Below, in pieces: positions 42,234-51,200 of a stretch of DNA of 64,000 nucleotides (position 1 is the first letter of the stretch; every line of letters starts with the position of its first letter). The notes under the pieces are model-generated. The model saw only the letters and a program-made list of their open reading frames with translations. It was not told the origin of the DNA and made no database searches. Position numbers and translations under genes: made by a program. Origin of the DNA: Streptomyces sp. B93 (GTDB lineage: Bacteria; Actinomycetota; Actinomycetes; Streptomycetales; Streptomycetaceae); the NCBI RefSeq assembly GCF_018070565.1, contig NZ_JAGPXL010000014.1:124001-188000 (forward strand), given 5' to 3'.

Positions 42234-42755
42234 ATGAAGCCCACCACCCGAGGAACCCTCGCCGCCGCGCTCACCTGTGTGGCGACCGCGACGGCCGGTG
42301 CCGCGACCGCGTCCTCCGCAGCCGCGGTCACGTCGGTGCCCGTCCCCGTGCCGCTGGGGGGCGTCGAGAAGGCACTGAAGGTCGAACTTCCCGAGGCCAG
42401 GGGAGAGTTGCCGGTCCCGGTGCCGGGCGAACCGAAGGGGACGCGTTACGTCGAGGGCCGACTGCTCCCGGACCGCGCGGTCCCGCAACTGCCGGTCAGC
42501 GGCGGGCTGCCCGGCGGTGACGTCCGCGCGCCGCTGCCGCACGTCCTCGGCTCCCGCTTCGACCACCTCGCCGTCTCCGCGCCCCCGTCCGACCTGCGCG
42601 CCCTGGCGCCCGGCCTGTCCGTGCAGGCCCCGGTCGGCCAGCCGGAGGGGGACCGCTACGGCCTGCCCGGGACGGGACTGCCGCAGGCGGGCGTGGTCAC
42701 GCCGATGCTCCAGACCGTCCCGGCCGCGACCGTGGTCACCGGACCGGGACTGTAG
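42234..42755 (+). CDS. Secreted Pro/Val-rich protein of unknown function
   Basis: A 173-residue protein with signal peptide MKPTTRGTLAAALTCVATAT ending in an Ala/Ser-rich stretch. The mature region is rich in Pro, Val and Leu, with VPVPVPLGGVEKAL, RGELPVPVPGEPKGTRYVEG and PLPHVLGSRFDHL, and no recognised domain or cysteine pair. The ATG at 42234 has GGAAAGGGACC upstream. It is 125 bases before the melC operon on the same strand, but a hairpin lies between them, so it is probably a separate unit. Confidence 0.7.
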   Translation: MKPTTRGTLAAALTCVATATAGAATASSAAAVTSVPVPVPLGGVEKALKVELPEARGELPVPVPGEPKGTRYVEGRLLPDRAVPQLPVSGGLPGGDVRAPLPHVLGSRFDHLAVSAPPSDLRALAPGLSVQAPVGQPEGDRYGLPGTGLPQAGVVTPMLQTVPAATVVTGPGL

Positions 42756-42782
42756 GAGCGGACAGACGCGCGCAGGCGACGC

Positions 42783-42813
42783 CGTACGACCGTTCACGGG
42801 CCACGGTCGTACG
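42783..42813 (+). terminator. Hairpin between the secreted-protein gene and melC1
   Basis: CGTACGACCG (42783-42792) pairs with CGGTCGTACG (42804-42813). It may terminate the upstream gene; an operator role for melC is also possible. Confidence 0.55.
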
Positions 42814-42879
42814 CGCGTGACCGCGGGCCCCGCCCGCCGGTTACCGGTACGGAGCACCGGACCGGACGAGGAGCACACG

Positions 42880-43311
42880 ATGGCCGTCAGCGTCGGCACC
42901 GCGGCGACGGACCCACCGCCCGAGCCGCCACCACGGCCCCAGGGCCGCACCCGCCGGGACCTGGTGCGCGCGGCGGTCACCGCGCTGGCCCTGACCCCGC
43001 TGGTCGCGGCCTCCCGGCCGCGGGAGCCCACACCGCACACCCTCGGCCTCACCTTCGACGAGACCTACCGGGGCCGCCGTATCCACGGCATCGCCACGGT
43101 GGTCGCCGGGCGCGCGCTGGGCACCCCGGCCTGGCAGGTCACCGTCGACGGACGCCCGCTGCACCTGATGCGCCGCGCCGACGGCGGCTGGCTGAGCGTG
43201 CTCGACCACTACGGCTCGTACGACTCCCCGCTGGAGGCGGCCCGCGCGGCCGTCGACGAACTCGGGCCCGGGCGGCACCTGCGAGGGGGACACCATGGCG
43301 TACATCCGTAA
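42880..43311 (+). CDS. melC1: Tyrosinase co-factor (copper chaperone)
   Basis: A 143-residue Tat-exported helper that delivers copper to tyrosinase and carries it across the membrane. The twin-arginine signal is GRTRRDLVRAAVTALALTPL. The mature domain has the MelC1 signature ETYRGRRIHGIATV, PLHLMRRADGGWLSV and LDHYGSYDSPLEAARAAVDEL with conserved His and Met residues. The ATG at 42880 has GAGGAG six bases upstream. It overlaps melC2 by 17 bases, which enforces coupled synthesis, as needed because MelC2 has no signal peptide and is exported bound to MelC1. Confidence 0.95.
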   Translation: MAVSVGTAATDPPPEPPPRPQGRTRRDLVRAAVTALALTPLVAASRPREPTPHTLGLTFDETYRGRRIHGIATVVAGRALGTPAWQVTVDGRPLHLMRRADGGWLSVLDHYGSYDSPLEAARAAVDELGPGRHLRGGHHGVHP

Positions 43312-44161
43312 GAGCGTGAGCGCCCTCACCGGCACCGAGAAGCGGCGGCTGGTGACGGCGCTGCTGGAGCTGAAGCGGCGCGGCGAGTACGACGAGTTCG
43401 TGCGGACCCACATCGAGTTCTACGTCGCCGACGGCGAGGCCGGACTGCGCACGGCCCACATGGCACCCTCGTTCCTGCCCTGGCACCGCAAGTTCCTGCT
43501 GGAGCTGGAGCGGGCGCTGCGGCGGGTCGACGACTCGGTGTCGGTGCCCTACTGGGACTGGACCCGCGACCGCGCCCCCACCTCGGCGCCCTGGACGGCG
43601 GACCTCCTCGGCGGCAACGGGCGGCGCTCCGACCACCAGGTGACGACCGGGCCGTTCGCGTACGCGGAGGGCAACTGGAAGATCAAGGAGAACGTCACCG
43701 ACGGCACCTTTCTCACCCGCGACCTCGGCCGCCCCCGGGACCCCGTCGACCTTCCCACGGCGGGCGACGTGGAGTGGGCCCTGAAGGACCCCGCCTACGA
43801 CACCCCGCCCTTCGACTCGACGTCGGAGCGGGGCTTCCGCAACAAGCTGGAGGGCTGGGGCGCGGGCCGCGGCAAGGCCTCCTGGCTCAACCACAACCGG
43901 GTGCACCGCTGGGTCGGCGGGGTCATGGTCGGCGGCGCCTCCGTCAACGACCCCGTCTTCTGGATGCACCACGCCTTCATTGACCTGCTCTGGACCCGCT
44001 GGCAGGCACGCCACCGCGACCACCGCTACCTCCCGGCCGACCCGCCCCGGCCCGGCGACGCGCAGCACGAGCGGATCGTCGCCCGGCACGAGCGGCTCCC
44101 GCCGTGGGACCTGACGCCGGACCAGCTGGAGGACCACAGCGGGATCTACCGGTACGCGTGA
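43295..44161 (+). CDS. melC2: Tyrosinase
   Basis: A 288-residue type-3 copper monooxygenase that oxidises tyrosine to dopaquinone and leads to melanin. The CuA histidines are His-39 (RTHIEFY), His-55 (TAHMAPSF) and His-64 (PWHRKF); the CuB ligands are His-199 and His-203 (NHNRVH) and the WMHHAFID pair at 224-225. There is no signal peptide, as expected for export with MelC1. Compared with the S. glaucescens enzyme it has a short insertion before the CuB helix (GAGRGKASWL). A terminator separates it from chpG. Confidence 0.96.
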   Translation: MAYIRKSVSALTGTEKRRLVTALLELKRRGEYDEFVRTHIEFYVADGEAGLRTAHMAPSFLPWHRKFLLELERALRRVDDSVSVPYWDWTRDRAPTSAPWTADLLGGNGRRSDHQVTTGPFAYAEGNWKIKENVTDGTFLTRDLGRPRDPVDLPTAGDVEWALKDPAYDTPPFDSTSERGFRNKLEGWGAGRGKASWLNHNRVHRWVGGVMVGGASVNDPVFWMHHAFIDLLWTRWQARHRDHRYLPADPPRPGDAQHERIVARHERLPPWDLTPDQLEDHSGIYRYA

Positions 44162-44202
44162 CCACGCGCCCGCTCCGGTCCGACGGCCGGCGGCGGACAC
44201 AC

Positions 44203-44240
44203 GAGAGCCCCGGCGCTCGGGGAGGGGAGCCGGGGCTCTC
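44203..44240. terminator. Bidirectional terminator between melC2 and chpG
   Basis: GAGAGCCCCGGC (44203-44214) pairs perfectly with GCCGGGGCTCTC (44229-44240), between two convergent genes. Confidence 0.85.
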
Positions 44241-44263
44241 GGGTGAGGTGACGACCGGCGGTG

Positions 44264-44542
44264 TCAGTTGCCGTAGCCGCCGTGGTGCTTCTTGTGGTGG
44301 CCGCCGTCGTTGACGCACGTGTTGCCGAAGGCCGGGTTCAGCAGGCCGATGATGTCGACGGTGTTCCCGCACAGGTTGACCGGGACGTGCACCGGGATCT
44401 GGACGACGTTGCCCGACAGGACACCCGGCGAGTGGACGGCCGCGCCCTCGGCGCCCGCGTCCGCCATGGCCAGTCCGGCCCCGCTGAGGACCATGGCGCC
44501 GGTGCCGAGCGCGACGCCGGTCGCCTTCGCGATGCGAGACAT
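44264..44542 (-). CDS. chpG: Short chaplin with His/Tyr-rich tail
   Basis: A 92-residue secreted chaplin. The ATG at 44542 has AAGGAG six bases upstream. The signal peptide MSRIAKATGVALGTGAMVL ends at AMA; the chaplin domain is VHSPGVLSGNVVQIPVHVP, NLCGNTVDIIGLLNPAFGN, TCVND. Unlike ChpD and ChpF here, it extends with GGHHKKHHGGYGN, adding four histidines, two lysines and a tyrosine. The name rests on its place next to melC, as in S. coelicolor. It has its own BldN-like promoter. Confidence 0.93.
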   Translation of the reverse strand: MSRIAKATGVALGTGAMVLSGAGLAMADAGAEGAAVHSPGVLSGNVVQIPVHVPVNLCGNTVDIIGLLNPAFGNTCVNDGGHHKKHHGGYGN

Positions 44543-44600
44543 CTGGTTCTCCTTAAGGATCGGTGAGCGCGACGGCAGGACACGCCGCCGCACTTCCCGT

Positions 44601-44628
44601 TCAACGCCGGGGATCTTGCCGGGTCACG
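44601..44628 (-). promoter_or_regulatory. sigma-BldN-like promoter of chpG
   Basis: On the minus strand CGTGAC-(16)-CGTTGA matches the described sigma-BldN consensus at 5/6 and 6/6 positions, ending 58 bases before the ATG. Confidence 0.75.
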
Positions 44629-44761
44629 GCGATCGGTCCCGGATCACCCTTTTTGAACAGGGGGATTCGGCGCGCGGGGCGCGGCGCCGACACCGGACGG
44701 TGTGGTCGGGTACATGCCGAACGACGGATTTGGCGTACCGAATCGCGGGGAAGTACCAGCC

Positions 44762-45907
44762 ATGCTGGACATCTCGCGGTCGGCGCACGCCGTGCTCGTA
44801 GGAGTGGAGCAGTACGCGGGCGGCTCCGACTGGCGCCTGGACGGGCCGGTGCGGGATGCCGTCGGTCACGCGCGACGGCTGCTGGCCGCCGGGGTACCGC
44901 CGGAGCGGATCACCCTGCTGCTGTCACCGCTGCCGCACAACGCGTCGAAGCCGCGGGACCTCGATCCGGCCCTGGACGTCCGACCGGCGACCCGGGACAC
45001 CGTCCACGAGGTGCTCTTCCGCGAACTGCCCAAGTCCGACGGCGAGTTGTTCTACCTCTCCTGGTCGGGACACGGCCTGCTCGACGCGGGCGGCGGACGC
45101 CGTCTGCTGTACGCGGACGCGGTCCCCGAGGACCTGCGCGGCCTCGACCTGGACGCCGCGCTGGCCGCCTGGCGCTCCGATCTCGTCCCCTCCTTCCCGC
45201 GCCAGCTGTGGCTGCTGGACGCCTGCCAGGTGTTCGGCGACCTGCGGGCCGAGCGCGGCACCCTGGTGCCCGACCCCGTGCCCACCGGACAACTGCGGGA
45301 ACGGCCCGGCCAGTACGCCTTCTTCGCCGCCGCCCCCGGCCAGTCCGCGCGCGGCACCGGCACCGGGGAGCACGGCGTGTTCACGTCCTGGGTCCTGCGC
45401 CTGCTGGACGAGCGCGGCGACCGGGGACACGCCTGGCTCACCGACCCGGACGGGTTCGCCGCGGCCCTGCGGGACGGCGTCGGGCGGCCGACCCCGGACG
45501 GCGACGGCCAGACACCGACGTACCTCTGGCACACCGGCCCGGACGGCGCGCACGAACGCCGGTCGGGAGCGGCGCCCCTGCCGCGCCCCCGCACAAACGG
45601 GGCGAACGGCTTGGTCCGGCCCACCCGCGAGCAACGGCGGCGGCTGGTCCGGCTGCTGGAGCGCATACCGGCGATGACCAGCCCCCACGACCGGTCACGC
45701 CTGATCAGACAGCTGCCACCCGACCTCGCGGTGAGCGTGCCACAGTCCGACGTCACCCGCTTCGCGCTGCTGGACCTCATCGACACCTGCGTGGACTTCC
45801 CGGGTGGTCTGGACGAGTTGCACGAGGCGCTGGAGATGGTGGACGCCGGGACGACCGCGTTCGCGGAGTTCGGGGACGCGGTGCGGGAACTGGGCGGTGG
45901 GCGCTGA
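44762..45907 (+). CDS. Caspase-family peptidase with C-terminal effector-associated domain
   Basis: A 381-residue C14-type peptidase. The caspase-like domain (about 1-215) has AVLVGVEQYAGG, the catalytic-His strand LFYLSWSGHG and the catalytic-Cys strand QLWLLDACQVFGD, plus YAFFAAAPGQSARG and GVFTSWVLRLL. After a linker, residues about 290-378 form a helical domain (RLVRLLERIPAMTSPHDRSR, LIRQLPPDLAVSV, DLIDTCVDFPGGLDELHEAL) like the effector-associated domains (EAD) of NTP-dependent conflict systems. The VMAP protein at 53854 begins with a similar domain, suggesting direct recruitment. The ATG at 44762 has GGGGAAG upstream. It is probably an effector protease held inactive until signalled. 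Confidence 0.88.
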   Translation: MLDISRSAHAVLVGVEQYAGGSDWRLDGPVRDAVGHARRLLAAGVPPERITLLLSPLPHNASKPRDLDPALDVRPATRDTVHEVLFRELPKSDGELFYLSWSGHGLLDAGGGRRLLYADAVPEDLRGLDLDAALAAWRSDLVPSFPRQLWLLDACQVFGDLRAERGTLVPDPVPTGQLRERPGQYAFFAAAPGQSARGTGTGEHGVFTSWVLRLLDERGDRGHAWLTDPDGFAAALRDGVGRPTPDGDGQTPTYLWHTGPDGAHERRSGAAPLPRPRTNGANGLVRPTREQRRRLVRLLERIPAMTSPHDRSRLIRQLPPDLAVSVPQSDVTRFALLDLIDTCVDFPGGLDELHEALEMVDAGTTAFAEFGDAVRELGGGR

Positions 45908-45936
45908 TCGTTGGCTGGGAGGGAGTGAGGAGGATC

Positions 45937-45966
45937 ATGCTTTGGCCTGCTCAGAGGAGTGGGTGA
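45937..45966 (+). other. Possible 9-codon leader ORF
   Basis: GAGGAGG followed after a few bases by ATG starts MLWPAQRSG and stops at 45966. The ribosome site is far stronger than those of neighbouring genes. It could be a leader peptide or chance; no conservation data are available. Confidence 0.25.
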
Positions 45967-46091
45967 TCGGCCCATGGCTCGAAAGGATGTCTGAGACACG
46001 GGCTTCCCGCACCTCAGTGACGCAGCCATGATGGACAACAGTGGGTCGGCGTCGGCGGCATCGGCCCGGATGCTGGGAGGGCAACGGCACC

Positions 46092-46256
46092 ATGGAACAC
46101 GCCGACAGCATTGTCGAGTCGGACCTTCTTGATCTCGGGGGAGTGACGCTTGATCAGCTACGCGCGATTAGGGACCGGGAACGCGCCGACAGCAAACGAC
46201 GGCTGTTGCGGAAGCTGGAGCAGCCGGACGTCAACTTCGGCGGTTCCGATGACTGA
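46092..46256 (+). CDS. FxSxx-like RiPP precursor peptide candidate
   Basis: A 54-residue peptide, MEHADSIVESDLLDLGGVTL at its start and LEQPDVNFGGSDD at its end. The leader-like part (LLDLGGVTLDQLRAIRD) resembles the recognition segment of FxsA peptides of FxSxx-COOH systems, and the short C-terminus FGGSDD is one residue longer than the strict F-x-S-x-x ending. The ATG at 46092 has GGGAGG eleven bases upstream; the longer reading from an upstream start adds an unlikely Arg-rich stretch. It is directly followed by the HExxH enzyme, which may hydroxylate its Asp, Asn or Phe side chains. Assignment as a precursor rests on context and short similarity. Confidence 0.62.
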   Translation: MEHADSIVESDLLDLGGVTLDQLRAIRDRERADSKRRLLRKLEQPDVNFGGSDD

Positions 46257-46283
46257 CGCGTGACAGGGCGAGGTATCCCTCAG

Positions 46284-48182
46284 GTGACCCGGTACGCGCT
46301 GAGCGAGGCAGACTTCGACGCGCTGGCCGGCGGGGGTGGTACGACGGCCGCGCTCCGGCGGATCCGGGAGGGCGAGCGCAGCCACCGCTTCCTGCTGCTG
46401 GATCTCTTCCTCGACCGGGTGACCGGCGACCCGGACGTGCTCGGACCCCTGCCGCCCGCGGACAGCGCGTGGCGCCTGCTCCTCGCCGCGAACCGGCAGG
46501 ACCGGTCCAAGGCCGAGGACCTGTTACTGGCACCGGAGGCCGGACTGTGGATCGCCGCCACCCTGCGCAGGCTGGGCGGTGCGGCGGACGCGGCCCAGCC
46601 GGACGTGCCGCTGTGGGTGGACGTCGGCCAGCTGCACTGCTTCGCCGCCGCGGCGGCGGTGCGCGCCGGTGTGGACTTCACCCTGACCGTGCCGGTGCGT
46701 CACGGCACGGTGTGGCTGCCGTCCCTCGGCCGCGCCGTCGCACCGGGGGCGGTCCGGCCCTGGGGCACCGCACGGGTGACGTGCCGGGCCGGTGACCTCA
46801 CCATCCGTATCGCGGACCGCATCATCGGCGTACCCGCTCCGCACGCCGAGGAGACCCCCGAATGGCAGCCGGTGCGCACCGTCACCGTGCCGGTGCTGGA
46901 CCGGCGCTTCGAGATCCTGCTGGACGACCTGAGCGCCCATCGCATCGACCCGGAGGCCGCGGGGCCGCCGCTGTCGCGGTTGACCAGCGCGGAAGCCGAA
47001 CAGTGGGCCGCGCTGCTGCGGGACGCCGTGGCCCTGCTGGGGGAGACGGACGCCCAGTCGGCCGTCGACGTGGTGACGCTGCTGCGCAGTATCGAACCCC
47101 TGTCGTCCCCCGACTCCGCCGCCCTGGTCAGCGCCACCTCCGGGGACGGCGTGGGGCGGCTCGCCTCGTCCAGGTCACCGGACGCGCTCCAGATGGCCGC
47201 CGTCCTCACCCACGAGATCCAGCACAGCAAGCTCGGCGCCCTGATGCACCTGTACTCCCTGTACGAGCCGGGTGACACCACCCTTTCCTACGCCCCTTGG
47301 CGCGACGACCCGCGGCCCCTGCGCGGGTTGCTCCAGGGCACCTACGCGTTCACCGGCGTCGCCCGCTTCTGGCGGGCCCGGGCCCGGCACGCCAGGGGGG
47401 ACGGTCAGGACGTCGACCCGGCGCACTTCGAGTACGTCCTGCGGCGGCAGCAACTGCTGACGGTCCTCCCGCAGCTCTGCGACCACCCGGGCCTGACAGA
47501 ACTGGGTCGCCGTACGGCGCGGCGTCTGCGCGAGACGGTCCTGGGCTGGGCGGAACCGGACGCCGAACCGGACCGGCTGGCGGCGGTGCGCACCATGGCC
47601 GAGGACGCTGCCGAACACCACGCCCTCAGCTGGCGGCTGCACCACCTGGCGGCGGATCCGGCACTGGCCATGGCCCTGACGCGGGCATGGCCGCGGCCCC
47701 CGGGCGCCGCGCTGCCCGACGCCCGGTCACAGCTTCGGCCCCGGCCGGGCGTGCGGCGGCTGGACACACTCGCGAGCCTCTACCGCATCCGGCTCAGGGA
47801 CGAATGGGCCCTGGAACGCGTCGGTGACGATCCTGCCGGTCTGAGCAGGCTGGTCGCCGGGGCACAGGTGCCCGGCCTGCTCCAGGTGCGCGGTGACAGC
47901 GAGGGCGCGGGGAAGCTGGCCGCGACGGCCCTCCAGACGGGGGAACCGGACGCGGAGTCGCTGTGGGCCGATCTGCTCCTCGCGCTGCGGGCGTCGGGCC
48001 ACGAGGCGGTGGGGCCCGCCGTGCTGGCGCGGCCGGAGCTGACGCACGCGGTGTACCGGGAGATCGGGTGGGCGGACGGAGCCGCCCCCGATCCGGTGTC
48101 GTTCGTGGGATGGCTGAACGATCACCTGTCCACGGCGTTCGGCACCCCGGGGTCCGGTGCCGCCGCCGTCGGCCTCCGGTGA
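46284..48182 (+). CDS. aKG-HExxH-type putative peptide beta-hydroxylase
   Basis: A 632-residue cytoplasmic protein of the HEXXH-motif family annotated as aKG-HExxH-type peptide beta-hydroxylases. The metal motif is VLTHEIQHSKL (HEIQH about residues 310-314), followed by the family region LLQGTYAFTGVARFWRARA. The N-terminal part (SEADFDALAGGGGTTAALRRI, HRFLLLDLFLDRV) matches these proteins' start. The GTG at 46284 has GAGG ten bases upstream; a GTG at 46260 is the alternative. It contains an in-frame TTA codon (46524-46526), predicting dependence on the bldA tRNA. It follows the small peptide gene, its likely substrate, by 27 bases. Activity is inferred from family and context. Confidence 0.8.
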   Translation: MTRYALSEADFDALAGGGGTTAALRRIREGERSHRFLLLDLFLDRVTGDPDVLGPLPPADSAWRLLLAANRQDRSKAEDLLLAPEAGLWIAATLRRLGGAADAAQPDVPLWVDVGQLHCFAAAAAVRAGVDFTLTVPVRHGTVWLPSLGRAVAPGAVRPWGTARVTCRAGDLTIRIADRIIGVPAPHAEETPEWQPVRTVTVPVLDRRFEILLDDLSAHRIDPEAAGPPLSRLTSAEAEQWAALLRDAVALLGETDAQSAVDVVTLLRSIEPLSSPDSAALVSATSGDGVGRLASSRSPDALQMAAVLTHEIQHSKLGALMHLYSLYEPGDTTLSYAPWRDDPRPLRGLLQGTYAFTGVARFWRARARHARGDGQDVDPAHFEYVLRRQQLLTVLPQLCDHPGLTELGRRTARRLRETVLGWAEPDAEPDRLAAVRTMAEDAAEHHALSWRLHHLAADPALAMALTRAWPRPPGAALPDARSQLRPRPGVRRLDTLASLYRIRLRDEWALERVGDDPAGLSRLVAGAQVPGLLQVRGDSEGAGKLAATALQTGEPDAESLWADLLLALRASGHEAVGPAVLARPELTHAVYREIGWADGAAPDPVSFVGWLNDHLSTAFGTPGSGAAAVGLR

Positions 48183-48228
48183 GACCGACGGGTCTGCCGC
48201 TGTTCCGTGCGGTCGGTGGACGACCAGG

Positions 48229-51200
48229 TCAGATGGGCATGGGGTCGATGTCGCAGTTGGCGCGCTGCCATGCCACCGCGTCGGCATAGGCGGGGTGCTC
48301 CTCGCCCAGTACCTCGGGAAGTCCGGTGAGCGCGGCCCGGCGGTGGGTCTCGGCTTCGTCGGTCCGGCCCAGTGCCCTCAGGTCCTGGGCGAGGTTGCTG
48401 GTCAGCACGAGCGTGGTGGGGTGCTTCTCCCCGAGGACGCGTGCCGAGATCTCCAGCGTCTCCTCGTCCATGGTCAGGGCGGCGGTCACCTCACCCTGCG
48501 CGAACATGTCGCTGGCCAGGTTGATACGGCAGGCCAGGGTGTCGGGGTGTTCCTCGCCCAGCGCCTCCACGCACCGCTCAAGGGCGGCCTCGTTGAGTGC
48601 GCGCGCCGCGCCGACCTTGTTCAGCAGGCGGTAGGTGACGGCGAGGTCCATGTTCGCCTCTACCGTGTGCGGATGGCCGGAACCCAGCACCTGGACGTAG
48701 AGGTCCCGGGTCTGTTCTCCCAGTTGGACCGCTTCCTTCAGGTCGTTCAGCTGCCGCAGGTCCACGGAGTAGTTGAGGGAGGCGACCAGGGAGTCCGGGT
48801 GCTCGGGCCCGTACCGGTTGATGAGTTCCTTGCGTGCCCTGCGGGTGAGTTCGGCGGCTTCCGCGTGGCGCCCCGCCTTGCGCAGGGTCACGCCGAGGCG
48901 GGCCAGGTTGCGCAGGGTGTTGGGGTGGTTCTCACCGATCTGCTGGCGGTAGCGCTCCGTGATGTCCTCGAAGAGGCGCACGGCGGGCAGGTACTCGCCC
49001 AGCTCGCGCCGGTCCAGGGCGATGCTGCTCTCGGTGAGCATGGCGCTGAGGGATTCCTCGCCGTACATCTCCGACCTGCGCTGCCAGGTCTGCTGGTCCA
49101 GCGCGAGCGCCTCCCTGAACTTGCCGTTGACGCGCAGGCTCACCGCCAGGTTGTGGGCGTGCAGCAGGGTCTCCGGCTCGTCGTCGCCGTAGGGCAGCGA
49201 CCGCTGGTAGACCTCCTCGTTGATCCGCAGGGACTCCTTGAAGTCACCCGCGGCACGCCGGTCTGCCGCGCCGAGGCCGAGGACGCGGAGGAGTTCCTCG
49301 TCGGCGTCGGCCTCCGGCCGCTCCAGCACCGAACGCATGCGCTGGGTGATGGCCGCGGCCTCCTCGTACCGGCCCATCGTCCACAGGATGTACCGCAGAT
49401 GGCGGCCCAGCGTCAGGGTCTGGCCGTCGTCCTCGCCGTACAGGCGGCTCCAGGTCTCGTAGCCGTTCTGGGCGAACTCCCGGGCGCCTTCGTGGTCGCC
49501 CCAGTGGAAGAGGTACTCGGCGACGCTGTGCACCGTCTGCCGGACGTGCCGTGAGCTGGACTGCACCGCGTCCGACACCAGCACATGCGGATACAGCTCG
49601 CCGAACTTGGCCCAGTTGATCGGGTCCTGCGGGTTCCCCGGCGTGTCGCCCGCGAGCAGCAGGTGTGCCCCGTGCTGCATGCGGTCGCGCTGTTCCTGGG
49701 ACATGCGGGCCGCCAGCACCGACTGGACCAGGCGGTGCATCTGGATCGAGTTGGTGCGGTGGTCGATCTTGGCGAGGGAGTAGCGGTTGATCTCGCGGAT
49801 GGCGCGGCCCAGCCGCAGCGGGTCGGTCAGCGCCCGGTCCAGGTCGGGCGCGATCGGCTCGACGGGGGCGCGGGAGAACAGGGACCGGGAGATGGGTTCC
49901 GGGGCGAGGTAGGCGCAGACCTGGAGGAGCTGGAGGGCGGCCGCGTTCTTGCGCTCCAGGTGGTCGAGGGAGACGTTCCAGGCGGTGGCGACCGTCTCCT
50001 CGTAGTGGGTGGGCTTGGAGACCGTCATCAGCTCCGCCCGCTTCTCCTCGAACAGGCGCAGGTACTCACCGGCGGGCATGCCCGTCTCGGCGCGCCACGC
50101 TGACGCCTGCTCGACCGCGAGCGGCAGATCGCCGAGTACGGCGGCCAGTTGGTCGGCCTCGGAGTCGGGCAGGTCGGGGTTGCGGCGCTGGAGGAGGTGG
50201 ATGGACTCCTCGCGCTTGAAGACGTCGACCTCCAAGGGGTGTGCCAGGGTGTTCCACTGCGGGTTGCGGGAGGTGACCAGGATGGAGCCGACGGGGCCGC
50301 TGCCGGGGCTGGTGGGGAAGTAGTTGCGCACCGCCTCCGGGCTCTCGGCGTTGTCGAAGACGAGAAGCCAGTTGCCGTACGGTTTTCCGGTGCGCAGGGA
50401 CTCCAGCACCGCGGGGACGGCGGTGTTGGCTTCCGAGGTCACCCGCAGTCCGAGGCGCTGGGCGAGTTCCACCAGGGCCTGGGCGATCTGCGTGGGCCGT
50501 TCGGCCGGAATCCACCACACGACGTCATAGCGAGCGGCATTTCGATATACGTACTCGAGTGCGAGCTGTGACTTTCCCACGCCGCCCATTCCGTGCAGGG
50601 CGTGTGGCAGCACGGCCGTCGGGCCCTGCCCCAGATTCCGTTCCAGCATGCGCAGCAAATCGTCGCGCCCGGTGAACAGGGCGTTCCGAGGGGGCATGTT
50701 GTTGAGGACCGCTGGACGGAGCGAGGAAACACCTTCTTGAGGCTTGCCCAGCGTCACGCCCTCTGGTTCGGGCGCCGGGGTGGCGGTCCCTGGGGCAACC
50801 GTGGTCACTGTCGTGCCTCCTTGGCGTGTGGTGCTGTCGATCTGCCCGTGGATGGCAGATACGGAGGGCAGGGGCTCAGACGTGCTCCGGCTCTCGGGGG
50901 CGTCGGCTGTATTCATGGTGCCGGAATCTTTTCGTAAATGATCGGTTATGTCTTCGGTGTGTACTCCGGCTCCTGTCAGTTCATCCGAGTGGATGTGAGC
51001 TGAAAGGAGACCGCGAATTCGGTGCGCACGGCGCAGATGCGGTCCCGCGAGCGAACTGAGAACGACGTATTCGGTCGTTCGGAAACGGACGTTGTCCGGT
51101 GTGATCTCGGTGCGGCCGGTGATCTCACGGCCCGCGAAATAGTCGAGGAGATCACGCGCGGCGCTGCTCTTGGGCGCGAGCACTTCCGCGGCCCGCCGGG

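Noticed and set aside
46168..46170. TTA in the small peptide gene
   Set aside because: It is out of frame (ATT AGG), so it is not a leucine codon.
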